Position numbers and translations under genes: made by a program. This document shows, one piece after another, positions 1 through 11,446 of a DNA stretch of 64,000 bases. Below the pieces are notes generated by a model that saw only the letters and a list, made by a program, of their open reading frames with translations, was not told the DNA's origin and ran no database searches. The stretch is from Henckelia pumila. Lineage: Eukaryota > Streptophyta > Magnoliopsida > Lamiales > Gesneriaceae. The stretch lies in NCBI RefSeq assembly GCF_033568475.1, contig NC_133120.1, forward strand, positions 80,700,151-80,764,150, in the 5' to 3' direction. Numbering within the stretch: position 1 is the stretch's first letter; every line of letters starts with the position of its first letter.

Positions 1-1501
1 TAGGACACGAGGTGAAACCAGCCATACTCATCCTAGCCCTCCATTTTCCTGCAACCTCATAACGCTCTATCCTTTCCGTTCCTTCACATGCGACAACGTT
101 AATGATATCACGTGCAAGACACTGTTTCTCTACGTTCATTCGGTCTTGGCTGTCTCTACCGAGAGCTGCGTCGAGTGATTCGAACACTGCTGCGTAGTAA
201 CTGTATGCTTCTGCAAATCTTGTTAAGAATGGAGCAGTGTTTGTGTTCACGTCTTGCTCAACAACTGTGACAAGTTTTGGGTTTAACCCTTTGACCATTC
301 GAAGAAGTTGGTCTCGAAGATTTATTGTTGATACACTCTCGTCTGGCATGTGGTGGAGTTGGAAAGCAAAGTTTACGATCAAAGTTTCTCCTGTCTGACA
401 ATCTAGCATTGATGGAGAGACCACAGCTGTTTCGGCAGCAACGATATGAAACTCGAATGAGAGCTTCAGATCCTTGGCTAGTAGCTCGAGTCGCTGCCCA
501 ATGATTTTTAAGCCTCCCACCGTCCGTTGAACCGATTCAGGGTCATCCACTCCAGTTAACCTAACGTGGGGACGTTTCCCAGGGACTTTAGCCAGGGATG
601 TCAGCAACGAGTAATACTGACTACCTTGGTTTACGTCAAAGTCTACAATATGAACCCTTTTTTCGTCTTTAAATGCCTCTAAGATTGCGCCATTTGCCAC
701 CATGAAACCAAATCTAAAACATGGACACCCTTCAAAGAGGACCTGCATGGCAGAAAGTCTTTCCAGAGATGGGGCCTCTTTGCATTTCAGTGCCTTGTAA
801 AGACCTTTACCAGAAGTAGCCATTCTAGCCGCCAAAGCTTCTACCATGTAAGCTGCAATTCGTTCAGAAGGATCTCCCTGGATCGAGACCCTTTGCCGGA
901 GCACGTTGATTATGCATGACGCTTTCTCCATATTTCCACCGTGGATGGCATCAGCACATATAAACAGCAAGGATTTTGCATTCTGTGGAGTAGAAACTGA
1001 GATCTCCTTACAGCAGCTTATTCTACTAAGATTAGAATCTGAAGACGAAGATTCTTTCGGTGAGTCATCAAGCATCTCATATGGACATGTTGGGTCATTC
1101 TGTTCACAATCGATTTCCATACTATGATCTTGATCTTCATTACTATCATCACAAAGTGCCTTCTCAAATTCTAGCAACTTCAATCTTATCTTATCTTCAT
1201 CGATAGCATCAGGACTTGGACTATTCAAATATATAGTGTCGTAATTGAACTCATAATTATCATGTCTTGCGGACACCAAAGAGGGAATAAATGGATTATT
1301 AGTACTTGCAATTTCTTCTGACGGCGAGCTTAGAAAATAATTTGGATCAAAACCGTCGCTGCTATATGATTCACCAGGGTAATTCATTCGCCGATTGTCT
1401 GAGTCAAAAGTGGACGTTGATAAACCAGAGCTTTCATTGCCATCCTTCAGTGAGTAAAGTTCATGGCTTCCGAACAATGCAGCAGATCTGACTAAAGACA
1501 T
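1..1501 (-). CDS. SCL1: GRAS-family transcriptional regulator, SCARECROW-LIKE 1 (C-terminus beyond window)
   Basis: One uninterrupted minus-strand frame of 500 codons runs from the ATG at 1501-1499 to the window edge. It begins MSLVRSAALFGSHELYSLKD, has an acidic, Ser-rich N-terminal third with a DSPKESSSSDSN block (matching Arabidopsis SCL1 DSPKESSSADSN), then the GRAS domain: LHRI region, AAYMVEALAARMA, VHIVDFDVNQG (the VHIID motif), RLTGVDDPESVQRTVGGL, VNFAFQLHHMPDESVS and ERYEVAGKWRARMSMAGF. The final 50 or so residues, including the SAW motif, lie outside. GRAS proteins of the PAT1 branch are nuclear transcription co-regulators. The N-terminal MSLVRSA block is specific to SCL1 in my memory of the family, so I assign SCL1 rather than PAT1 or SCL5/21. 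Arabidopsis SCL1 has about 15 extra residues before this Met; I see no such extension directly upstream in frame. Confidence 0.93.
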   Translation of the reverse strand, partial: MSLVRSAALFGSHELYSLKDGNESSGLSTSTFDSDNRRMNYPGESYSSDGFDPNYFLSSPSEEIASTNNPFIPSLVSARHDNYEFNYDTIYLNSPSPDAIDEDKIRLKLLEFEKALCDDSNEDQDHSMEIDCEQNDPTCPYEMLDDSPKESSSSDSNLSRISCCKEISVSTPQNAKSLLFICADAIHGGNMEKASCIINVLRQRVSIQGDPSERIAAYMVEALAARMATSGKGLYKALKCKEAPSLERLSAMQVLFEGCPCFRFGFMVANGAILEAFKDEKRVHIVDFDVNQGSQYYSLLTSLAKVPGKRPHVRLTGVDDPESVQRTVGGLKIIGQRLELLAKDLKLSFEFHIVAAETAVVSPSMLDCQTGETLIVNFAFQLHHMPDESVSTINLRDQLLRMVKGLNPKLVTVVEQDVNTNTAPFLTRFAEAYSYYAAVFESLDAALGRDSQDRMNVEKQCLARDIINVVACEGTERIERYEVAGKWRARMSMAGFTSCP

Positions 1502-2880
1502 GGTTCACTTCTACCAATCTAAAGATTTTCCCAATGATATATTTATGTACTTTCCGATTGGATAGAAACTCCGAATTATTTATATAGTAACACGGCGAGT
1601 TGATGTGGGACTCCCTGTAGCAGTTATAAATCAAAGAACGTATGAGAATCAAAGAACGTATGAGGAGATGTTATAGAAACATGAACTTAGGAATATGCAA
1701 AAAGCACCAAACATCATATTCCCAAACAAATCCATATACACTTGAAAAGGTGTGCAAGGCAGATTTTTTTTTAAATAATTTCCCTGCCTTTGATGTTTTG
1801 TTCGCCTCAAAAGAGTGAGTCGACTAAAGGGGACTCCGTTAACAAGTCAACTTGAAACTCCAACTCAAATAAAACTCAACTTCTGTTCGAACCTCCACCA
1901 CATTTCTAGAACTACTCCCGACTTAAGGACGTTTTGAAAGGATAAATTAATGATCCAAACACTGAAACCAACATACTGCCACACAACAGTCATGTCATCA
2001 TGATTGGAATTCTTTATCTGTTTCTCTTAAAAACATAGCTCAATTCCAGTTCCTTAACAATTCAAAACCGTCATGGAAAGTTGGAAACAGACAGCACTGG
2101 TGTTATATCTCGTTTTATTCAGTATAAAAATCATCAGGGCCTTATTTCGGTCTCCACCGAATCCAAAAGGTCATCCTTAAACTACCACACAATCTTCATT
2201 CAAGTCCGAATAACGAAACATACGTAGACGATATATCACCCAAAACATGTACCAAAACGCTATAAATCTTCCTAAACGAGCTATAATCTTACAGTTCTTG
2301 GGGATGAAACAATAATCAAAATGTTCAGTGTCACAATCTGCATAAAAATCAACCCTCAAACATCAAGAAACATAAAAAAACAGGGGACAAGAACACGTAC
2401 CTGAAGATCCAAAACAAGAGTGGAAAAATCAAAACAAACCCACAAACATCAAATCAGATACAGCAAATCTGCAAATTGCACAGCAACAAGAAACACATGT
2501 ATACCAAGCTCAGAATTGGGTTTGAGGAGAAAGCAATACTAGGGTTTTGACCACCAACGAAAAGTAAATAAAGACGACCCACCCTTGAGTTGGTTTGGTG
2601 AATTAACAACAAAGGGACACAGACGAAAAAACAAATCACGAATCAAAAAGGGAGACTTTACTTTAGCCTTGAAACTTATTAATAAATCAACAGATTTAAA
2701 GCAAAAAAAATTGAAATGAAACATAAAGAAGCATACTTGTAGGTGAGATTTGTTTTCTACCTGAGTCCTCTGTTCAACAAATAGTATGATAAGATAAATA
2801 TCCAATCCAAGACAAGTAAAAGCTGAGAAAATACCAAGAAAATTAAAGTGACGACATCTTGCCACCACTATTCCCACTAT
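1502..2880 (-). promoter_or_regulatory. SCL1 5' leader with probable leader intron
   Basis: No coding gene is seen here. On the minus strand a strong donor (CTTCAG then GTACGTG) ends a putative leader exon at 2401, and a pyrimidine-poor but usable acceptor (GCTACAG then GGAG) lies near 1613. This fits a leader intron of about 0.8 kb, a common arrangement for plant GRAS genes of this branch. The donor is seen in sequence; its pairing with this acceptor is inference. The short open frames here have no family resemblance. Confidence 0.45.
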
Positions 2881-3069
2881 GATATTATCGGGTGAGACTA
2901 TGCTGCATCTGGAGTTCTTCTCTAGGTGCAGCATAGTCCTTGGATCAATAGGGCCCATATGAAAACATGTGAAACCCACATGTTATCATGTGGGCCCTCC
3001 CTTGATCCAAAGACTTAACTCTACCAGGTGTAGCACACCTGGTGGAGCATTGTTTCACCCGATATTATC
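2881..3069. mobile_element. foldback MITE, 189 bp
   Basis: The ends are inverted copies: GATATTATCGGGTGAGA at the left and its complement (TTTCACCCGATATTATC) at the right, with one mismatch. Inside there are further inverted blocks: ATGCTGCA/TGCAGCAT at 2900-2936 and the GGGCCCA/TGGGCCC pair near 2950-2997, so the whole unit can fold into a hairpin. There is no coding capacity. No clear target duplication was found, so the superfamily is open. Confidence 0.7.
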
Positions 3070-4483
3070 TCTTTGTAATGATAACAATAATATGATTTTT
3101 TTTTTTCAATATATATATATATATAATCAAAAAGAAAATAATATACACTAAAAAAAATTTTATAATGGCAAGTTTGCTTTAAATCTCCAAATTAAAAATA
3201 TTTTTGCATTTAGTATTTCTGCACTCTCTAAGCCCACGTGTTTTTTTTACCGTTGTTTAATTAAAAAATACAAATATGACATTAATATCAATACTTGCAT
3301 ACATATTTGAGTACTCAAAAACATGTATTAGTACCAAATTTGAAACAATTTATGCTCAAATATCACGTATTAGTACTGTATTTTTAATCTTTTGTACCGA
3401 ATTTCATCTGAAAGAAAATTAAACATGTGAACTCAGGGCGTGCAGAAACATTTGATATGGATCAAGGAGCTCAAATATATATTTTCTAACAAAAACTAAA
3501 TACAAAATTATGCTTAAGTTTGAGAATTTAAAGTAAATTTTTCTTTTTTATAATGCATATATTTTACATCTTTATCCTTTTTTATTTTTATGTTTTTTTA
3601 TTAATCAATAAATTTATCGCTTCATCGTATATCTTACCACATGGCAGGGGTCGGCTGCCTTTATTTTCATTTTCAAAATATCTAATCAAAAAAATATATA
3701 TGTAATATTTTGTTTTCACGTGTTATATTACATAAAAAAAACTCACATCTAATTGTCTCATGGATTACGTAATTTGGAAAATTAGAATTGGGGAATATGC
3801 TAGCTACCATGCATGTATATTTTTTAAGGTGCATTTGGATAATTGTCATTTGCAATATTTTAAAGGATTTTTCATTATTTATATAACTTAAAGAAAATAC
3901 AAATGCATTTTCATTTATTTATATTAAAATTGTACTATAGTAACGTTAAATTGGCAAAAATCTCATCGTGATATGTGACGTTGCACTAAGTGATTACTCC
4001 TAGTTAGTGGAGAACTAATAATTGTAGTAGTAATTTATGCACACAATCTCAATGAGAAAAAAGTAGTTAAATTGGAATAATAATTCGAGCTTTAAAGACA
4101 GCGTAGAAAACTGGGTGGTGCCTCAAACTTTGATGCGAAAATTCAATCCCAAGAAGACTTCATTTTCTTTGCACGTGATCGTTTTTTCCCATAAAGCGTG
4201 CCATTTTATTTTTACTGATACAATCAAGTTCAACACGATTGTTCTTTATATTATAATACTTCATATACGTTTATCTTTTTTCCACAGGAAATTTTATGCT
4301 TGACGTTTTAAAACACGAGATCTATAATGCTATTACTTTTATATATGATTTATTTTTTGCTTTAATTTTTGATATACACAAAGTGTTGATGCAATTAGAC
4401 AATCATAGACACGACATGATGGGATAATTTGGCGTGTATTTTATGAACTCGGTTTAGAACATATTACTCAAACAAAAGCTATA
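3070..4483. other. AT-rich intergenic DNA
   Basis: No gene is seen. The stretch at about 3290-3440 (repeated phrases about GTACTCAAA, TTTGTACCG and ACATGTATTAGTACC) resembles the interior of the foldback at 44537-45113 and may be a decayed relative. The rest is AT-rich and featureless, including a short TA run near 3112-3124. Confidence 0.5.
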
Positions 4484-4498
4484 GAACAATGCTTCCAA

Positions 4499-4717
4499 TG
4501 AGGTGTTCAAGTTAGTGGAATAGGTGAACTCTTGGCCAGAGGTCAGGAGTTTAATTTCTCATACCAACATCTTTTTGGGTTAGCCTGTTACACAAGGCTT
4601 GTCCAGTGTGATTTACATGGCTAACCTAGTTTGCAGGCTATTGCGTTAGTCCGAAGGTTTACCCAGTGCGCATCGAAAGGTAACGAGTGCGGATTCCCAC
4701 GCCATTAAAAAAAAACT
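4499..4717 (+). mobile_element. tRNA-derived SINE, about 220 bp, with target duplication
   Basis: A unit with a tRNA-like 5' part (AGTTAGTGGAATAGGTGAACT, then GGTCAGGAGTTTAATTTCTC at a B-box-like position) is followed by a body that recurs at 11311-11432 and 13039-13205, and ends in A9. Flanking direct repeats (GAACAATG-CTTCCAA at 4484-4498 and GAACAATG-TATCCAA at 4721-4735) fit target-primed insertion. It has no ORF. The family name is not known to me. Confidence 0.75.
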
Positions 4718-5101
4718 ACCGAACAATGTATCCAACAACAAAATAAAATAAAACTGCATAGAAAATATTTCTAAATCTTTAAATTCTAATTGCATATTCG
4801 TCCTCACATACATTTTATTTTTATTTATCACACACACACACACATCAACTCAATTTGCGAGTTAACCAATTAAATACTTGAGAAGTGCCTACTCAACTAG
4901 TTTTGTATCATTTAGTGGAGGGAACAATCGCATGATAACGTTCTTTCAACTCGGGACGCACTCAATAATTTTGACGAGCAATAACATTAATTATAATTAA
5001 CTACCACTAAAGTAGACATGAATTTCTGGAACAGAAAAACTCTTAGGAGATTGTTTTATTGATCGACTTAATGAAATGAATTATATGACTATGAAATTAT
5101 T

Positions 5102-5656
5102 GGGGTGTTCATTCGGTTCAAACCATCCGAACCATACCGGTTTTTCGGTTAAATCAAAATTTCGTTTCTCCAAAACTTCGAACCGAATTGAGCTGTTTGG
5201 TTCAATTTTTAACCAAAATTATTTCGGTTTTTCGGTTTTATTTTTCGGTTAACCGGTTTTTTTAAAAAAAACAGTTTAAAATTTTTTTAATTAGAAAAAC
5301 TAAATATTTTTAGTTATTCTGTTAATGAATAATTTTTTGGAAAAAATTAACAAATGATTCAATCAAATATTTGTGATTTGCAGCTTCGAAAAATGTATTT
5401 GAAAATAACTATACCGAGAACAAAGAAATTGCGCTAACATTTTAAATTTCAATAATAATAATTTATGAATTTATAAAAAATAATATAATATATAATGGAA
5501 ATACGTGTATAAAACAACACCGATCCATACCAAATATTAATTGATTAATAAATAAAAAATGATTTTTCGATTCGGTTCGGATAACAACGGTTCGGTTTTT
5601 GGTTTAAATCGTATTTTCGGTTCAGTTCGATCGGTTATCCAAACCGTGAACACCCC
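5102..5656. mobile_element. non-autonomous TIR element, 555 bp, hAT-like MITE
   Basis: Terminal inverted repeats GGGGTGTTCA / TGAACACCCC enclose subterminal runs of TTCGGTT and AACCG motifs on both sides and an AT-rich core without coding capacity. This pattern is widespread among plant MITEs. Flanks (TGAAATTATT versus AATGAAAAAT) give no exact target duplication, so hAT membership is inferred from the subterminal motif style only. Confidence 0.7.
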
Positions 5657-6029
5657 AATGAAAAATATTATTTTTTATGTTCAAAATATTATTTTTTATT
5701 GAAAATATATCAATCTTTCATTTGTGTTATGGAAAATATTGTGTAATATATGTTTATTTTAATGAAAAATGTAATTATTATTCTTTTTTTCAAATCTAGC
5801 TCGGTAACATATATATTCTTAATTGAGTGAAAATTATTATAATTTTTATATCAAAAAATATTATTTTCCAATATAGATATAGATCGACTTGGACAGCCAC
5901 ATAAATATAAATCGGTTAATATATTATATTGTACAAGACATTTATCCAACTTGAATAAATAGGATTCGAACCTTCCGATTTCCGAACGTGGTGAGAAAAA
6001 AATGTTAGAAAAAATTGAAGTTAGTAGTG
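5657..6029. other. AT-rich intergenic DNA
   Basis: Only AT-rich sequence with short ATATTATTTTT phrases. I see no gene and no clear repeat boundary. Confidence 0.5.
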
Positions 6030-6037
6030 GTTTGCAT

Positions 6038-9000
6038 TAGGCATGCTTAACGGGCCGGTTCGGTCCGAACCGAACCGAACCCGACCCAATAAACCCGGAA
6101 CCGGACCCGATATGGAAGAACCGGGCCCGGAACCGAGCCCAATCCATTTAATAATGGATTGAACCGGTTCAGGGTTTTCAGAACCGGTTCATCCGATTCC
6201 GGTTTCGGAACCGAATCCGGATAAATCCAGATCCTACCCGGAACCGGTAATAAAAAAATTTAAAAAAAAAGAAAATTTGGCCAACGGATACATTGTATCT
6301 GTTGGCAATTGTTCACCATGCAGTAGCCGTTCAACGGATACTGCATGGTTTAATTGCAAATTGGCCCCCAAATTAGGGGGCCAATTTTAAAAAAATAAAT
6401 TATAATTTATACCCAAAAAATTTCTATAAATACTAGATAGTTTTCATTATTTTGACACAACAATTTTCTCACAATTCTCTACTTTACTTTCTCTATAATT
6501 GTATCTCAAATATATATTTATTTAAATTCTACGTTCTCTACATTCAATGACATCATCTTCAAACCGTGGTGGTGGTCGTGGTGGTGAACGTGTCTTCGAT
6601 CTTGATCAAGATTTTCCCTACATACCCGACTTTGATGAAGCCGAACCTGGGAACGAGGAGGAAGAAGTAATGCAAATCCCCAATTTAGATGCCGGGACAC
6701 CATCTTCCGCTCGGGAAAGCAACACGATTTCAACGAGTACGACGACAAGGCGAGCAAAACGAAGTAAAGTTTGGGATCACTTTGATATCGAACAACAAGG
6801 TACGAACAACTCTTTTGCCGTATGTAAAATTTGTAAAACCAAATATTCTTACAAAACTGGTGGTGGTTCCGGTGGTACTGGTACTTTGAAAAAACATTTA
6901 GTCAAGGTACATAAACTTGACCCGGATACTCTACAACCATTCAGTAGAGAACCAACTCAACAACAAATTAATCCTTCAAGTGGTAGAGCTTTTACGATTA
7001 CTAAAGATATTTCTCGAAAAGACATTGTTAAATTTGTTACAAAATGTTGTCAACCTTTCCTACTAGCCGAACAAGAAGGTTTTGTTGAATTTACTAGTAC
7101 TATTCAACTGGGTTTTCATAATATTTCTAGGCATACACTTAAAAAATATTTTTTCGATATGTATAAGAAATATAAGGAAACACTAAAATCGTATCTTTCA
7201 AATATTTCGTGTAGAGTTAGTTTGACGACTGATATTTGGACTAATATTAAATTTGAATCTTATCTTGTTGCTACATGTCATTGGATTGATGAAACTTGGT
7301 GTATGCAAAAAAGAATTTTATCACTCGATTATTTAGAATCGTCACACAATGCATGCACTATAGCTAGATATGTTTGTAATGTTGCTAAGGCTTATGGAAT
7401 ACAAAATAAAATAATGTCTATTACATTAGATAATGCGAGTGTCAATACTCTTGCAATTAGATACATAAAGGATTCATTAAAATCGATTTTAGATGGAAAG
7501 TTGCTTCATGTTAGATGTGCTTGTCATGCTATCAACTTATGTGTTAAACGTGCATTGGATGATCGCTTGTGTACTGTAATAGAAAAATTCAAAACATGTG
7601 GAAAATTATTACGTGAAAGAAGATATGGGCGTGATTGGAAAAAACTAGTAGAATCAAATGAGATTAGATTTAAAAAAATTTCTTGCACCAGTTGACACTC
7701 GATGTAATTCTTTATATCATTTGCTTCAAACTTTATTACATTTTAAAGATTTAGTTACTTCATACTATAATAATATTGCTGCAAATGCTTTAGTCTTGAC
7801 TGACGATGATTGGAATATTTTGAGTCATGTTGTTTCTTTGTTAGAAATTTTTAAAGAAGCAACCGAAAAATTTTCTGGCATTCACTACCCCACTTCTCCC
7901 ATGTTTTTGCCTTTGATTTTCAATATGATTTTTAAATTTATGGAACATCGTGGTGATTCATTTATGCATGATTTTATTTCTAACATGGAAGATAAAATTT
8001 TGAAATATTAAGAGAATATCCCAATTTCGCATGGTTTAGCAACACTACTTGATCTTAGTCAAAGCCAAGGTGGGTTAGACATATTTTTTGAATATTACGT
8101 TAAATTTCTTGGGAAGAATGTTGACGATCAAAAGAAGTCAATAACACATTCTCTCCAAGAATTGTTTGATTTGTATGCAAGAGAACAGGGTGAACCGAAT
8201 GCACAGTCGGATGAGAGACCGATGGAGATAGACAAAACTGGAGCAATCAACTTCTTTCAAAGTTTGAAAAGACAAAAGTTGAAGGGAAAAACTACAACAA
8301 CTAATTACAATGAGATCCAAATTTATCTGAGCCAATATATTGAGACTACTGAGAGTTTTGATGTTCTAAATTGGTGGAAAGTAAATTCTCAACTTTATCC
8401 AGTGTTAGCGGCAATTGCACGAGACGTCCTAGCCGTTCAAAGTTCTAGTGTTGCTTCCAAATCGGCATTTTCAATATGTGGAAGAATCATTGGTGATCAA
8501 AGAACTAATTTAAAGCCAGAAACACTTAGTATGTTGTCATGCCTCCAAGACTGGTTTGCAGCCGAAAAAAAGAATAGGACCGCTGGAGCATTCGACGAAT
8601 TTCAAAGTTCAAGCTCCGACGAAGAGCCGGAGTATTCGAAGTATATTTTAGTTAATCGTGATGAATTTTATATTTCAATTATAAAATTAAACGTTTCAAG
8701 TTATGTAAGGACCTCGGTTATAATCATCTAATCAAAAATAAATCATTCAAACATTGATACAACCAAGAACCAAGAATGTAATCAACAAATTTTTTTTTTA
8801 TATGGGCACGGACTCCGTGCATTGGGTCCGTGCCCTTCAATTTTTTTTAAAAATCTGCTCAAACCCAAGGGCACACGGACCTAGGCACGGAGGTCAGTCC
8901 AGGGTTCGTGCGCTGCTTTACTCGAACTCCAGAACCGGTTGGAACCGGACTGGAACCGGTCCGGTTGACGTCGAACCGGACATAGGTTCGAATTGGTTAC

Positions 9001-9114
9001 AAGGTAAGTAACCTTGGAACCGAAATCGGTCCGGAACCGGTTCCTACCGGTTCTGACCATTATGGACCCGAAACCGGACCGGAACCGGTCCGGTAGAACC
9101 CTTAAGCATGCCTA
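6038..9114 (+). mobile_element. near-complete hAT transposon, 3,077 bp, with perfect 8-bp target duplication
   Basis: The element starts TAGGCATGCTTAA and ends with the exact complement TTAAGCATGCCTA. It is flanked on both sides by GTTTGCAT (6030-6037 and 9115-9122), the 8-bp duplication expected for hAT. Dense AACCGG / GGTTC / CCGGACCGG motifs fill both subterminal regions (about 6050-6250 and 8930-9090), as expected for transposase-binding sites. The interior carries a BED-zinc-finger hAT transposase frame on the plus strand. The ends and duplication look fresh, so insertion is probably recent. Confidence 0.95.
6547..8731 (+). pseudogene. hAT transposase (RICESLEEPER/Tam3-like), interrupted frame
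   Basis: The frame opens at 6547. An acidic N-terminus is followed by a BED zinc finger near residues 75-126 (KVWDHF, CKICKTKYSY, LKKHLVKVHK), then the RNase-H-like core with LTTDIWT (first Asp) and ITLDNASVN (second Asp), CACHAINL, and the C-terminal dimerisation region (FDVLNWWKVN, YPVLAAIARDVLA, DQRTNLKPETL). Three faults are visible: an A7 tract at 7672-7678 where six A would keep the frame, a TAA at 8009-8011, and a Lys (VASKSAFS) where relatives carry the Glu of SERxFS or SESAFS, thought to be the third acidic catalytic residue. With so few lesions the copy is young, but probably inactive. Confidence 0.9.
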
Positions 9115-9122
9115 GTTTGCAT

Positions 9123-10250
9123 AACGTGTGAAAAGAACCTCTTCTAAAATTTTACAATTTTAGATAACATATATAAAATTCTCGATTTTGGAATTAAATA
9201 TAATCGCTTGAGCCATGAATCGCATTGCTTTGTTATCTAAAAACAAGTCTCCCAAGTGGAAGTTTCGGCAGTTTATTATCTTCAGGCAACTGTCGTAACT
9301 CGTAAGGTCATCAAACACTCGATACAAAAATTCAATCAACTAGAAACAATTACCAAGTCAACTTATTGACGGTATTTTAATCTCTTTGAAATATTATTAT
9401 ATTATTCTATATATATTAAATGGGTTAATTTTTTTGTTGGTTGTATTACGACATGACACGTCACCACTAATATATGACAAAAATTTAGTGTTTTGGATTA
9501 GAACACAATAGTACAAATCATTAATATTTATTTAATTTAATAATTTGTGGGTTTCTAAAATACAGCTTGTCATGTTCTCATTAGTCATGCACATTATATA
9601 TTTCATCGCCACCAATGTCATGATAGCGTTGTCTCCCTCCCAATAGATAAAAATGATTAGTTGGATAAGATCTATAGTTTTAATTAGTTATTAGTGATCG
9701 ACACATATTATATGTGTTATGCAATTTTTTGTTTTTTGAAAAATCGATCGGTTTTTTAAAATTTATATAATGGTTTTCTAACCATGTTAATTCGATCATT
9801 AGAATTATTAGTGTCTTGTACACACAATGTGTGTTTATCAAATTATCACATTAAAAATAATTTATTATTAAAAATTGTTAATTTTTTTTAAAAAATAAGA
9901 AATCAATCTCAAACAAGTAAAAGTATGTGACAATAAGTTTTTTAAAATTTGAAATTCAAATATGTCAGACGTAAAAAATGAAATGCTGAGAAAGTGGTAA
10001 GAAAATAAATTGAAATTGCTAAATAATTTTTTTTATTTATTGGATATAGTTATTTTTGAAAGTTCACATAAAAATACCAAAAAGTAGTAACTATATCACC
10101 CTCTTACTTTATTAAATAGTAATAGATATTAGTTTTTTTTTCATTGATATTTATATTAGTTTAGTTAAAGCAAAGAACTATATATAAAAATAATTTAGAT
10201 CGGTGTCACATTGACATATCGAGTTGTTTAGTATAAATGGTGCAAATTCA
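9123..10250. other. AT-rich intergenic DNA
   Basis: No gene, RNA or bounded repeat is recognised. The sequence is AT-rich with scattered homopolymers. Confidence 0.5.
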
Positions 10251-11103
10251 GATAGTGTTTGGCTAAACTAATTAAAAGCAGCTTATAAGATCTAAGAGCT
10301 CATAAGTTGGTTTATGAGCTTATAAGTAGAGCTGTCAAAACGGACAGGTGGGATGTGCTAACCCGCAACCCACCAAAACTCGCCGATTTGTGGGGCGGGG
10401 CAGGGCAGGGCGGTCTACCATTTAGGCGCGTTGAGAAATTATCAACCCAGCCCGTCTATTTGGCGGTACAGGGCGGGACAGGTCGACCCACTATTTAGGC
10501 GGGTTGGAAATTTGTCAACCCAACCCGCCCATATTGCGGGGCAGGGCGGACCAACCCACTTTGACAGCTCTACTTATAAGCTGTCACGACTTATTTTTAA
10601 AATAAGCTGTTAAAATGTTTGGATAAACTTATTTTAAACGAATTAAAGATGTTGATGTGTTTGACATTATAAAATCTTTTTATTGTCAAAATTATCAAAA
10701 AAATATAATACTATGAATTTTATTTTAAAAGAGTTTTTAAATTTTATAAGTATTAAACCTATAGTACAAAAAAATAAAAATATTTCATATTTTAATTAAG
10801 ATAAATTGATATTTTTTGGAAATTTTATTTTTAAAAAATATTTAATGTTATAAGCGGAATATATGACATGGATTATGGAAATATAGAAGAGTATTTTGGA
10901 GAAGTAAAATTTTAAAATAAGTTTTTTAAAAAAAGTATGGTCATCCGAGCTATTTTAAAAACAGCTTATAAGTTGTCAAACAATTTATTTTGACCGCTTA
11001 TAAATTGTTTGACCAAATTATTGCTAAACAAATTGGAAAATCTTATAAGCTTCAAAACAACTTATAAGTTGTTTTGTGGAGCTTATAAGCTTCAAACACT
11101 ATC
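10251..11103. mobile_element. TIR element with GATAGTGTTTG ends, interrupted by a hAT MITE
   Basis: The left end GATAGTGTTTGGC and right end CAAACACTATC are inverted copies. Both arms carry repeated GCTTATAAG / CTTATAAGC blocks that pair across the element. The interior is AT-rich and non-coding. The hAT MITE at 10327-10572 sits inside it and duplicates one of its CTTATAAG motifs. Without the insert the element is about 600 bp. The superfamily is unresolved; I found no convincing target duplication. Confidence 0.65.
10327..10572. mobile_element. hAT MITE, 246 bp, with perfect 8-bp target duplication
   Basis: Ends TAGAGCTGTCAAA / TTTGACAGCTCTA are exact inverted repeats. CTTATAAG flanks both sides (10319-10326 and 10573-10580), the 8-bp duplication typical of hAT. 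The interior is unusually GC-rich for this window, with repeated GGGCGGG, CAACCC and CCCGCC motifs. It shares its GGGCGGG/CAACCCACC subterminal style with the element at 27905-28242. There is no coding capacity. Confidence 0.92.
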
Positions 11104-11310
11104 ATATTTAATAGCATAGATAGCCGATAGATCACAAATTTTTAAGTGTCTTTGAAAACCAACATTTTTTAGATGTCTACGTTATAAGTATTTATCAATG
11201 ATCCACGTTGAATATATTCTAAAACATTTTGAATGCGATTAATTCATCCACCTTTATGTTGAAAATTTGTCTTCTCGTCAAGTATATCGATTATTTTTTG
11301 CTCATATTCC

Positions 11311-11432
11311 TTTTTTTTTTTTTTACGTGGAAACCCGCAGCCGCTACCTTTCGGTGCGCTTTGGGTAAACCCTCGAACTAACGCAATAGCCTGCAAACTA
11401 CGTTAGTCAGGTAAACCACACTGGGCAAACTC
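11311..11432 (-). mobile_element. 5'-truncated SINE copy with 14-bp target duplication
   Basis: Reading the minus strand, this is the 3' half of the 4499-4717 SINE (CCAGTGTGGTTTACC, GTTTGCAGGCTATTGCG, GGTTTACCC, a poly-A tail). TTTGCTCATATTCC flanks it at 11297-11310 and 11433-11446, a perfect target-site duplication. Confidence 0.88.
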
Positions 11433-11446
11433 TTTGCTCATATTCC

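Noticed and set aside
906-1127. Plus-strand open frame over SCL1
   Set aside because: It is antisense to the GRAS coding frame, which is clearly the real gene; no domain is visible in it.
2539-2979. Minus-strand open frame of 146 codons upstream of SCL1
   Set aside because: It overlaps the leader region and the foldback MITE at 2881-3069, has no recognisable motif, and much of it is low-complexity Phe/Leu.
4499-4570. A functional tRNA gene
   Set aside because: The A- and B-box-like parts are imperfect and the arms do not fold into a cloverleaf; the poly-A tail and target duplication indicate a SINE.
8754-9011. Open frame inside the right end of the hAT element
   Set aside because: It covers the subterminal GGAACCGG repeats, which give an open frame without being a gene.
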